Assembly (NCBI GenBank): GCA_964549785.1
Contig: CAZJXA010000037.1
Location: 1 to 20,154 of the forward strand
DNA from: JBEIUO01 sp964549785
GTDB taxonomy: Bacteria > Planctomycetota > Phycisphaerae > Phycisphaerales > UBA1924
DNA length: 20,154 nucleotides
Direction of reading: 5' to 3'
Under the pieces are notes generated by a model. That model had not been told where the DNA came from and did not search any database. It saw only the letters and a program-made list of their open reading frames with translations. Each line of letters opens with the position of its first letter. Position 1 is the first letter of the stretch. A program made the translations under genes and the position numbers. Shown here one piece after another: positions 12,437 through 20,026 of the stretch.

Positions 12437-13465
12437 ATGCGTTACTTTTCAGCCGCGGTTCTCACGTTGTTCCCGGGTTTTGCCGCAGCGCAGACCGAAG
12501 TCGTCGTCTCCTATCCCGCCCCGACACTCGACCGCTGGATGTACCCGTTCAATTTTTCAGCAGGTGCTGAGACCGCAGCGCCCGTCTTCGGGGCCCTCGA
12601 TCAGGAGGGATTTGATGATCGCGACGCTCAGTTTATCGTCGGCTGGAGCACGGATGGTGACATTCCAACGGGATTCCACCCGCAAAGTTACGTGGTGACT
12701 TCGGTCACGGTTCGCCTGGTCCTGAGCGCGGGAGACCGCTGGGAGTACGACCCGACGTTGGACGGCTTCGCGACCTATCTGCCACCAGCGGACCCGGATT
12801 TCAGGCTCGATGCCGACGCGGGTCGTCCGGTGGAACTGTTCGCCATCGGCTACCGCAACGGATTCGGCGCTGAGTCTTTCGGAGAGTCGAGTCCGTTCAC
12901 GGTGGGGTCGCCCTTCCCGCCCCGTGAATCGATCCGCAACGCGTTCGCGGCGATGATCGACACCGCCGGCACCGCCACCGATGTCTCCAACCAAGTCCGT
13001 GACCGCTTCGATGCCGCGCCTTTCGCCGTCGGACAGGCCCCACTCGTTCCGGGGACGCTCGCACCCGCCGACACGATTCTGACGTTCACGGTGGACCTCT
13101 CCACGTCCGCCGCACGCGCGTATTTCGCCCGTTCACTGGCATCGGGAACGGTCCGACTTGTGGCCACGAGTCTCAGTCCGGCCGCGGGTGGCCCGGGAGG
13201 TGGTACCGGGGACCCTGCCTATCCCGCGTTCTATACGAAGGAGAACGCGCTGGCGCCTTTATTCGGGTTTTCGCCTAGTCTGGATCTTGCGGTGACGCTC
13301 CGCCCCGCCGCCGACACCGATCTCGATGGGGACACGGACTCCGACGATGTTCTGGTGTTCTTCGCCGCGTGGGAGGCGGGAGAAGAAGGCGGGGATTTCG
13401 ACCTCGACGGCGACGCTGACTCGGATGACATCATCGAGTTCTTCACCGCGTGGGAGAATGGTTGA
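12437..13465 (+). CDS. Secreted protein with two C-terminal EF-hand/dockerin-like loops
   Basis: The first 19 residues are a Sec signal peptide (hydrophobic core then AAAQ). The body (about 20-285) is rich in beta strands and Asp/Gly turns, starting with PTLDRWMYPFNF; no enzyme motif is seen. The end holds two calcium-loop repeats: DTDLDGDTDSDDVLVFFAAWE (293-313) and DFDLDGDADSDDIIEFFTAWE (320-340), in the pattern DxDxDxDSDD then FFxxWE. Such paired dockerin-type loops close many exported proteins in Phycisphaerae. ATG 12437 is chosen because GGAG lies six bases upstream and the signal peptide starts there; a GTG at 12377 would bury it. The product is 342 residues. It probably sits outside the cytosol, perhaps at the cell surface; its function is unknown. 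Confidence 0.88.
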   Translation: MRYFSAAVLTLFPGFAAAQTEVVVSYPAPTLDRWMYPFNFSAGAETAAPVFGALDQEGFDDRDAQFIVGWSTDGDIPTGFHPQSYVVTSVTVRLVLSAGDRWEYDPTLDGFATYLPPADPDFRLDADAGRPVELFAIGYRNGFGAESFGESSPFTVGSPFPPRESIRNAFAAMIDTAGTATDVSNQVRDRFDAAPFAVGQAPLVPGTLAPADTILTFTVDLSTSAARAYFARSLASGTVRLVATSLSPAAGGPGGGTGDPAYPAFYTKENALAPLFGFSPSLDLAVTLRPAADTDLDGDTDSDDVLVFFAAWEAGEEGGDFDLDGDADSDDIIEFFTAWENG

Positions 13466-13639
13466 TCGGTGGGCGAACGTCGGGCGGGGCCGAGGTGACC
13501 GCGGGTGACCGGTGCATTCCGATGACCTGATTGAATCATCCCGCCTGGGACGAGCGGCTGCTTGCACGGGCGGGCTGCCACCGACGTGTTCGGTGTATTC
13601 CGTCGCCGCGCGTTTCTGTCTGACCTGCAACAATCGGGG

Positions 13640-14185
13640 ATGCCCACCGAACTCGAGCTCATGCTTTCGGGCGAACTTTACCGCGCTTCGGACCCGCAGC
13701 TCTCGGCCATGCGACTGAACGCCCGTCGCCTCACGCGGTTGTACAACTCCTCGATGGAGGGCGACGGCGCGACGCGAGCTGGATTGTTGCGGGAACTGCT
13801 CGGCACGTGCGGTGACCGCGTCGAGATCGAGCCGATGTTCCGGGTCGACTACGGGTGCCACATCCATCTTGGCGACGGCGTCTATCTCAACTTCGGCTGT
13901 GTGTTCTTGGATTGCGCCGCGATCACGGTCGGCGCCGGGACGCTTTTTGGGCCGGGCGTTCAGTTGCTTACCGCGACCCATCCGAAGGACATCGCGACAC
14001 GGCGGAGACTGCGCGAGTTTGGCAAGCCCATTACCATCGGGCGGGATTGCTGGTTGGGCGGGGGCTGCATTGTGCTTCCCGGGGTCACCATTCATGATGG
14101 AGCGGTGATCGGGGCCGGGAGCGTTGTCACTCGAGATGTGGTCGCGGGGGCGATTGCGGTAGGGAATCCGGCACGAACGCGGTAG
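13640..14185 (+). CDS. Sugar O-acetyltransferase, left-handed beta-helix (Maa/NodL type)
   Basis: This resembles maltose/galactoside O-acetyltransferases, which move acetyl from acetyl-CoA to a sugar hydroxyl. The start MPTELELMLSGELYRASDPQL is the usual N-terminal Mac domain. Hexapeptide repeats follow (about 75-178), including VYLNFGCVFLDCAAITVGAG, and the active loop LLTATHP carries the catalytic His. The end GGGCIVLPGVTIHDGAVIGAGSVVTRDVVAGAIAVGNPAR is typical. The length of 181 residues matches the family. ATG 13640 fits the family start; an in-frame ATG at 13562 adds 26 residues without similarity. No clear Shine-Dalgarno is present. It converges on sucC with 45 bases between stops. The acceptor sugar cannot be named. 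Confidence 0.92.
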   Translation: MPTELELMLSGELYRASDPQLSAMRLNARRLTRLYNSSMEGDGATRAGLLRELLGTCGDRVEIEPMFRVDYGCHIHLGDGVYLNFGCVFLDCAAITVGAGTLFGPGVQLLTATHPKDIATRRRLREFGKPITIGRDCWLGGGCIVLPGVTIHDGAVIGAGSVVTRDVVAGAIAVGNPARTR

Positions 14186-14230
14186 GCGCTCGCGGAGGCG
14201 TGGGGTTCCGACCGGACTCCGGGCCCGTCG

Positions 14231-15469
14231 CTATTTCGCAGCGCACACGCGCTGGGCTGCATCGGTGAGGTCTGTCGCGGCCTGCATCGTCGGGATCTTG
14301 CCCTGGGCCTCCTTCAGCAACTTCCGACCCGCCTCGACGTTTGTCCCTTCAAGCCGGACGACCAGCGGCACCTTGAAGCCGAGCGTTCCGTCGGCGTTCC
14401 GGTGCTTGGTCGCCGCGTTGATGATGCCCTGGGCGATGATGTCGCACTTCATGATGCCGCCGAAGATATTGACGAGAACGCCTTTCACGGCCGGATCGCG
14501 CAGGATGATCGAGAACGCTTCGGTCACGGCCTCTTCGCTGGCGCTGCCGCCGACGTCAAGAAAGTTCGCGGGCTCGCCGCCGTGCAGTTTCACGATGTCC
14601 ATGGTCGCCATCGCCAGGCCGGCACCGTTGACGAGGCAGCCGATCGTGCCGTCAAGGGCGACGTAACTGAGACCGAACTCCTGGGCACGGATTTCCGCCG
14701 CGTTTTCTTCGCTGTGGTCGGCGAGGGAGACTAATTCTGGGTGCCGGAAGAGCCCGTTCTCATCGAATGAGAACTTGGCATCGATGGCGATGACCTCACC
14801 CTCCGGTTTTTCCGGTGTGCCCGCGGTGATGATGAGGGGATTGATCTCGGCGAGGGTGCAGTCCTTTTCGATAAAGAGTTTCGCCAGCGACTGCATGATT
14901 TTGGAAGCCTGCCCGACGTGCTTGCCTTTGAACCCCAGTTTGTACGCGACGTTGCGGGCCTGGAAGCCTTGCAAACCCAGGACCGGGTGGAGCGGCTCTT
15001 TGATGATCGCCTCGGGCCGATCGTGGGCGATCTGCTCGATCTCGACGCCGCCCTCACGGCTGGCGATCAGGATGTTGCGTCGCGTCTTTCGGTCGGTGGT
15101 GACCGCGAGATAGAACTCCTCGGTGCCGCCGCCGGAGCGGGGAGCGATGTCGGCAGCGCGGGCCACCAGAATCTTTTTTACTTCGAGCCCATCGGCAGGG
15201 GTTTGGGGACTTTTCATCCGGTTGCCCAACATGAACGCGGTGGCCTTGGCGGCCTCCTCGGTCGTTTTGACCAACTTTACAAAGCCCGCCTTGCCGCGAC
15301 CGCCCGCGAAGACTTGGGCCTTGACGACCGCCAAAGGCGTCTTCATGCCGTTGGTGGCGGCGTGAAAAGCCGCGTAGGCCCCGGCTTCGGACTCGATCAT
15401 CTGGCCGCCTGGAACGGGGATGCCGAAGTTGCTGAGGAGTTCTCGGGCCTGGTATTCGTGAATCTTCAT
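14231..15469 (-). CDS. sucC: Succinyl-CoA synthetase beta subunit (SucC)
   Basis: SucC forms the TCA-cycle enzyme with SucD, making ATP or GTP while turning succinyl-CoA into succinate. The N-terminal ATP-grasp domain begins MKIHEYQARELLSNFGIPVP and includes VVKAQVFAGGRGKAGFVKL (48-66) and CTLAEINPLI (204-213). The CoA-ligase half has CLVNGAGLAMATMDIVKLHGG (278-298), NFLDVGG, GVLVNIFGGIMKCDIIAQGI and PLVVRLEGTNVEAG. At 412 residues it is slightly longer than the usual 390-400, partly from an extra loop near 106-116 (ADIAPRSGGG). The ATG at 15469 fits the family. No Shine-Dalgarno is seen, but TAACAT lies eight bases upstream. No sucD follows: the next gene is convergent and unrelated. Confidence 0.97.
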   Translation of the reverse strand: MKIHEYQARELLSNFGIPVPGGQMIESEAGAYAAFHAATNGMKTPLAVVKAQVFAGGRGKAGFVKLVKTTEEAAKATAFMLGNRMKSPQTPADGLEVKKILVARAADIAPRSGGGTEEFYLAVTTDRKTRRNILIASREGGVEIEQIAHDRPEAIIKEPLHPVLGLQGFQARNVAYKLGFKGKHVGQASKIMQSLAKLFIEKDCTLAEINPLIITAGTPEKPEGEVIAIDAKFSFDENGLFRHPELVSLADHSEENAAEIRAQEFGLSYVALDGTIGCLVNGAGLAMATMDIVKLHGGEPANFLDVGGSASEEAVTEAFSIILRDPAVKGVLVNIFGGIMKCDIIAQGIINAATKHRNADGTLGFKVPLVVRLEGTNVEAGRKLLKEAQGKIPTMQAATDLTDAAQRVCAAK

Positions 15470-15470
15470 G

Positions 15471-15478
15471 TGACGTCA
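15471..15478. promoter_or_regulatory. TGACGTCA palindrome at the sucC start
   Basis: This perfect eight-base palindrome begins two bases before the sucC start codon and touches the candidate -10 TAACAT (15483-15478 on the minus strand). Its position would suit a repressor site, but a single eight-base palindrome is weak evidence. Confidence 0.25.
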
Positions 15479-15566
15479 TGTTAGCGGCGGCCAACCCGGA
15501 TGGGCTCGGGCCGGCCGGGCAAGGTGCCGAAGCCGCTTCGATCGGTGGAAGGCCTTGAAATAATCC

Positions 15567-15594
15567 TTGACACCGCGGTTGGTTCTGATAGCCT
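15567..15594 (+). promoter_or_regulatory. Sigma-70-type promoter of the second EF-hand protein
   Basis: TTGACA (15567-15572, perfect), a 16-base spacer and TAGCCT (15589-15594) form the best promoter match in the window. Transcription would start near 15601, giving a leader of about 23 bases that carries GGAG (15614-15617) six bases before the ATG at 15624. Confidence 0.65.
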
Positions 15595-15623
15595 TCGACG
15601 GTCGGCATTCTTTGGAGTACGCC

Positions 15624-16703
15624 ATGACCCGAACGCTCGCATTAACCGTTGTTGCCATGCCGTGTTTCGCCGCGTCGCTGGCGTCGGGGCAGGTTATCGA
15701 ACCTCCGTTTGATTCTGTTTATACCGTTCGTTCGCTCGGAACTCCCGAGGGCGTGCCGGTTCCGTTCGGCGGGCTGTTTATTTTTCCCGGGCAGCCGAAC
15801 CTGCTGTATATCGGCGGGGGGGCGAACACGGCGGATGGCGGGCTGTATCGGATCGGTCTGGTTCGCGACGCGAATGGTTTCGCGACGGGCTTTGTGGGGA
15901 CGGCCGAGCGGCTGGGCGACCTGCCGTTCAATGACGGCGGGATTACTCCGGACCCCGGGGGGCTGATCTCGGCGGTGGGATGGCCTTCGAACCGATACAT
16001 GCAGTTTGATGTTTCGATCGGGGCGGTTGTCAACGACATCGACCTCACGCCGCGGGGGATCGCGAGGTCTTCGTCGTGTGTCACGTTCATCCCGCCGGGG
16101 CTTCCGGGAGCGGGCGGGATGCGGATTGTTTCGTGGGGGGGCGGTGAGTACCACCGCGTTTCGTACGACATCGGGCCGGGAGGGATTATCTCGCTCGGCG
16201 ATTTGAACGTCATTCCGGAATCCACGCTGCCTGGCGGGCCGGAGGGATTCACCTACGTTCCGACCGGTTCGCCGCTGTTTACGGTCCCCACGATGCTGGT
16301 GTCGGCCTTCAGCGCGGGTCGCGTGGATGTGTACGACGTCGACGGGTCGGGCGATCCGATTATCTCGACCGGTCGAACGCTGGTATCGGGCTTGGCGGGC
16401 GCGGAAGGCGCCACCATCGATCCGGTGAATGGCGACTTCGCGTTCTCGACGTACGGCGGGGGCGACCGCGTGGTGTTTGTGAGCGGCTTCGTGCCGCCGC
16501 CCGAGCCGTGCGCGTGGCAGATCGCCAATTGTCCCGCGGATTCGGATGGTGACATCGACACCGATTCGGACGACGTGGTGGTCTTCTTCGGGTTTTGGGA
16601 AGCTTCGGACGACTGCGCCGACGTGAACAGCGATGGTGTCGTCGATTCGAACGACCTCACGTACTTTTTCGGCGGCTGGGATGAGGGGCGATGCCGGCCG
16701 TGA
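15624..16703 (+). CDS. Secreted beta-propeller-like protein with EF-hand/dockerin-like tail
   Basis: A signal peptide covers about residues 1-22 (MTRTLALTVV core, ASLASG before the cut). The body to about 290 has repeated strand and Gly/Asp-turn units such as GGLFIFPGQPNLLYIGGGAN, GGLYRIGLVRDANGFATGF and EGATIDPVNGDFAFSTYGGG, which suggest a beta-propeller with no clear catalytic site. The tail has two calcium-type loops: DSDGDIDTDSDDVVVFFGFWE and DVNSDGVVDSNDLTYFFGGWDE, the second matching dockerin type I well. Four Cys around the tail (CAWQIANC and two more) may form disulfides. ATG 15624 is chosen from the signal peptide and the GGAG site; an upstream in-frame start at 15567 would lie in the promoter. 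The product is 359 residues, exported, of unknown role. Confidence 0.87.
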   Translation: MTRTLALTVVAMPCFAASLASGQVIEPPFDSVYTVRSLGTPEGVPVPFGGLFIFPGQPNLLYIGGGANTADGGLYRIGLVRDANGFATGFVGTAERLGDLPFNDGGITPDPGGLISAVGWPSNRYMQFDVSIGAVVNDIDLTPRGIARSSSCVTFIPPGLPGAGGMRIVSWGGGEYHRVSYDIGPGGIISLGDLNVIPESTLPGGPEGFTYVPTGSPLFTVPTMLVSAFSAGRVDVYDVDGSGDPIISTGRTLVSGLAGAEGATIDPVNGDFAFSTYGGGDRVVFVSGFVPPPEPCAWQIANCPADSDGDIDTDSDDVVVFFGFWEASDDCADVNSDGVVDSNDLTYFFGGWDEGRCRP

Positions 16704-16774
16704 CGACGGTGGCTTGAAGAGCGGACGACGGGGAACCGAAAAAGCGGGTAGCCCGGCACCTACGCTTGGCCCGC

Positions 16775-18358
16775 ATGATGCAGCCGGTCAACGTTGTTCT
16801 TGTGGGCGGTGGTGGACGGGAGCACGCGCTCGCCCGCGCCCTCCTCCGCAGCCCCCGTCTTGGCAAACTATGGATCACGCATCCCGAGAACCCCGGGCTC
16901 GCCGCGCTCGGAACCCCTGTCGATATCCCGGTGAACCGGCGCGAGATTTATCGACTCCGGACGTTCTGCGCGAAGAATGACATCGGGCTGGTTGTCATCG
17001 GACCGGAAGACCCGCTGGCGGAGGGTTTCGTCGATGAACTCTCGACGCCGGACACGCTGGTCTTTGGTCCGACCGCTGCGGGCGCGCAGATCGAGGCCGA
17101 CAAGGTGTGGTGCAAGTCTTTGTTGCGAAGCGCCTCTGTGGCGGTTGCCGAGGGGCGGGGTTTCACCGATCACCACCAAGCCCGGGCCGCGCTGGAGGGC
17201 AAGATCAAAGATGACAAGGTTCTCTTTACGGCCTTGGGGCCGATGCGGCAGTTTGAGACGGGCGATGAGAAACGGGAGTTCATCCTGTCAAAGTTGGGGG
17301 CCGCGCTCGATGCGGCGGCGCCCCGCGGCAAGCCCAACGCGCTGGAGCCGCGGGCCCGGGCCGCGCTTTCGATCGCGTTCGCGTGCGGCGACTCCTTTCG
17401 AACGCCGGACGATCGGGCGGCGTTCATCGACAATTTGATACGCACCGACGCGACCATCGCGAAGGCGGCGACAACCCCCCTTTCCGATCTGCCGGTGATC
17501 AAAGCAGCCGGACTGGCAAAGGGCAAGGGAGTTGTTGTTCCCTCCACGTACGCCGACTGTTTGGCGACCATCACCGACATGATGGTGAAGAAGATTCACG
17601 GGGCCGCGGGTGAGCAGATCGTGGTGGAAGAACGGCTGGAGGGGCCGGAGGCATCGGTGCTGGCGATCACCGACGGCCGCACCATCGTGTCGTTGCCGGT
17701 GTGCCAGGATCACAAGAGGCTTCTGGACGGGGATAAGGGGCCGAACACGGGTGGGATGGGGGTTTTCTGCCCGTCGCCGAACGTGAGCGACGACCTGCTG
17801 ATGACGATCGAGCGCGAGGTTCTGGTGCCGACGGTCGATGCGCTCAAACGCGACAAGATCAACTATAAAGGCGTCCTGTTCGCGGGGCTGATGCTGACCG
17901 CCGGCGGGCCGAAGGTTCTGGAATACAACTGCCGCTTCGGCGATCCGGAAACGCAGCCGTTGATGGCCCGTTTGAAGAGCGATCTGCTGGAACTGCTGCT
18001 TGCCACCTGCAAGGGAACCCTCGACGAAGTGATCCTGGAGTGGGATTCGTCCGCGGCGTGCTGCGTGGTGCTCGCGAGCGAGGGGTACCCGGATAAGCCG
18101 CGGCTGGGGGCGGTGATCAGCGGGGTCGAGGCAGCGGAAAAGATGCCCGGCATCACGATTGATCACGCCGGTACTCGACGGAACGCGGAGGGAGAGCTGG
18201 TGGTGGGCGGTGGGCGGGTGTTGTGCGTGACCGGGCTGGGGGCGACTGCTCGTGAAGCGCGGGCACGGGCCTACGCCGCGTGCGAGGCGATCCGGTTCAG
18301 TGGAAAGATCATGCGGAGCGATATCGGGCTGGCCGCGGCGGCGGCGGCGGTCGCGTGA
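16775..18358 (+). CDS. purD: Phosphoribosylamine-glycine ligase (PurD) with a large internal insertion
   Basis: PurD joins phosphoribosylamine and glycine using ATP, the second step of purine synthesis. Family motifs include VVLVGGGGREHALA (7-20), LVVIGPEDPLAEG, FGPTAAGAQIEADK (97-110), VIKAAGLAKGKGVVV (241-255, where most have KADGLAAGKGV), EERLEGPEASVLAITDG, QDHKRLLDGDKGPNTGGMG (311-329), EYNCRFGDPETQP (383-395) and GGGRVLCVTGLG. The product has 527 residues against about 425 in most PurD; the excess lies in the ATP-grasp region, about residues 142-237. ATG 16775 (or the adjacent ATG 16778) is chosen over a TTG at 16766; TACGCT lies eight bases upstream and no Shine-Dalgarno is seen. The C-terminus is a run of Ala from a GCG repeat, and the stop overlaps a GTG as GTGA. 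Confidence 0.95.
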   Translation: MMQPVNVVLVGGGGREHALARALLRSPRLGKLWITHPENPGLAALGTPVDIPVNRREIYRLRTFCAKNDIGLVVIGPEDPLAEGFVDELSTPDTLVFGPTAAGAQIEADKVWCKSLLRSASVAVAEGRGFTDHHQARAALEGKIKDDKVLFTALGPMRQFETGDEKREFILSKLGAALDAAAPRGKPNALEPRARAALSIAFACGDSFRTPDDRAAFIDNLIRTDATIAKAATTPLSDLPVIKAAGLAKGKGVVVPSTYADCLATITDMMVKKIHGAAGEQIVVEERLEGPEASVLAITDGRTIVSLPVCQDHKRLLDGDKGPNTGGMGVFCPSPNVSDDLLMTIEREVLVPTVDALKRDKINYKGVLFAGLMLTAGGPKVLEYNCRFGDPETQPLMARLKSDLLELLLATCKGTLDEVILEWDSSAACCVVLASEGYPDKPRLGAVISGVEAAEKMPGITIDHAGTRRNAEGELVVGGGRVLCVTGLGATAREARARAYAACEAIRFSGKIMRSDIGLAAAAAAVA

Positions 18359-18411
18359 CGCGGTTGATGGTCGGGATGATCAAGGATGTCACCCATCGGA
18401 GTTTGATAAAG

Positions 18412-19926
18412 ATGCAACATCGTGGTCTTGGAAAGCACGCGTTTCGGGTGTTGGGCGTGGCGGCGGCGATCGCTTTCCTCGGAGGGTGCGGATCATCCGA
18501 GGTCCGTTGGGAGAGCAAAGACCCGATCATTGATCTCCGTAATCGGCAAGCCGATCCGCGGCAGCGTGTGGCGGCCGTCGATCAGGCCCGGGTGCAGGCG
18601 GGCACCGACCCTGTCGCGATCGCTTCTGTCACCCGCACGCTCAAAGACATTGCCTGGACACCGACGGAATCTTCGGAACTCCGCCTCGCCGCGATCACAT
18701 CCCTCATCAACGACCCGGAGCCGTCGGTGGCGTCGGACGCCCGCGAGATGGGCAAGCTCATCCTTCCCAAAGAGAAGGAACGGCCCATCGTGGTTTACCT
18801 TGCCAAGGCCGCTTCGGATCGCGGCTGGACCGACTACATCCCCTCTTTGATCCGCAGTTACGCCCGGCCACTGAAGGCCGTGGACGACGTGACGCGTGTC
18901 GAAGCCCTGGCGATCCGGGACTTGTCTTCGGGAACGCCCGTGGCGGACGTGGTGTTTGCGGTCTTTCTGAATCCGCCGGAGATGCCGGAAACCTACGGCA
19001 TGGACTGGTCGAAACGATTTCGCTCTGATGCGTGGGATCTTTTGGGCCGCCTTGATGCCGATGGTACCCGCCGGATCGAGATGCTCGCGGCCGCTCCGGG
19101 CACTTCTTCGGGCGACGCGGTGATCGCGGACATTCGCACCTGTCTGCGGGACCTGCGGAGCGTGCCGCTGACCGGCGAGGAGCTCTCGTGGCTGACCTCG
19201 CTGCGCGACCCCGCGAAGGCGGCCAATCAGGCGTGGTGGGCGGAAACCACAAGCGCGATCGCCACGGTTGCCGATCACGGCCCCTTCCATATGCGTCACG
19301 CCGAGCCCATCCGTTGGGCCCGGCAAGCCCGGCCGCAGTGGCTCGCCATGACCAAATCAGAGTTGGCATCGGAACTGAGAGGTCGCCTTTCGGAACGATC
19401 CCGCCACGACCGCTCCATCGACACCGCGGTCAAACGCAATCGCGAGGACTTTGATCATTGGGAAGGAGGGATGAAGTGGGCCGATGTGCTCACCATCCTG
19501 GCGATCGACGATGCGGTGGCCAACCCGCAGGTGCGGGCCGCCCTTATCCAGCAGGCGGAACTGGACCGCAAAGACACAACCACGGAGTACGGCGGCCTGC
19601 TGGGCTTCCGCCCCGATGCGTCTTCACGGCTCGTTCTCTTCCCGCCCCGCCCCGGTCAACGACAGGGCGATCAGAAGTTCATCGCCTCGGACGACATGAT
19701 CGCCGGGGGCGATCTGGCCCTCTCGCACTACCATTTTCACGCCCAATCACACCAGAACGGCGGGTACGCCGGCCCTAGCGAGGGCGACCTTATCTACGCG
19801 GCCCGGTATGGTCGCTCGTGCCTGGTCTTTACGAGCGTCGCAGAAGGTCGTCTGGCGGCAGACTATTACCAGCCCGATGGCGTCATTATCGACCTAGGGG
19901 CCTTTTCGGCCGCGCCCGGGCAATAA
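18412..19926 (+). CDS. Lipoprotein of unknown function, helical-repeat-like
   Basis: A basic start (MQHRGLGKHAFR), a hydrophobic stretch and the lipobox LGGC place the lipidated Cys at residue 26, so the protein should be exported and anchored in a membrane. The mature part is about 480 residues and largely helical up to about 430, with paired-helix segments (for example SSELRLAAITSLINDPEPSVASDAREMG) that resemble HEAT-type repeats. The last 80 residues look more globular, with HYHFHAQSHQNGGYAGPSEGD giving a His-rich patch. No known enzyme motif is recognised. ATG 18412 is preceded by GGAG at 18398-18401, ten bases away, and gives a signal of normal length. A GTG at 18355 overlapping the purD stop would be coupled but adds 19 residues before the signal. 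Co-transcription with purD is likely. Confidence 0.78.
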   Translation: MQHRGLGKHAFRVLGVAAAIAFLGGCGSSEVRWESKDPIIDLRNRQADPRQRVAAVDQARVQAGTDPVAIASVTRTLKDIAWTPTESSELRLAAITSLINDPEPSVASDAREMGKLILPKEKERPIVVYLAKAASDRGWTDYIPSLIRSYARPLKAVDDVTRVEALAIRDLSSGTPVADVVFAVFLNPPEMPETYGMDWSKRFRSDAWDLLGRLDADGTRRIEMLAAAPGTSSGDAVIADIRTCLRDLRSVPLTGEELSWLTSLRDPAKAANQAWWAETTSAIATVADHGPFHMRHAEPIRWARQARPQWLAMTKSELASELRGRLSERSRHDRSIDTAVKRNREDFDHWEGGMKWADVLTILAIDDAVANPQVRAALIQQAELDRKDTTTEYGGLLGFRPDASSRLVLFPPRPGQRQGDQKFIASDDMIAGGDLALSHYHFHAQSHQNGGYAGPSEGDLIYAARYGRSCLVFTSVAEGRLAADYYQPDGVIIDLGAFSAAPGQ

Positions 19927-20026
19927 CGGGTCTCCAGCGTCGTTCACTGGATGGTTATTTTCGGCCTCCGTACGCTTCCCGCACACCGGATGGGCTCCCC
20001 GCCTTTGTTTTTTTGTGAGAAACCCA

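Noticed and set aside
13259..14095. 278-residue minus-strand open frame opposite the EF-hand tail and acetyltransferase
   Set aside because: It covers two well-supported plus-strand genes and has no recognisable motif.
14195..14225. Possible bidirectional terminator between the acetyltransferase gene and sucC
   Set aside because: The best stem is four pairs broken by a mismatch, with no T-run on either strand.
17288..18166. 292-residue minus-strand open frame opposite purD
   Set aside because: It is an antisense shadow within a strongly conserved purD region, Arg/His-rich with no domain.
19998..20014. T-run after the lipoprotein gene as an intrinsic terminator
   Set aside because: The stem before it (GGG with CCC) is only about three pairs, too weak to claim a terminator.
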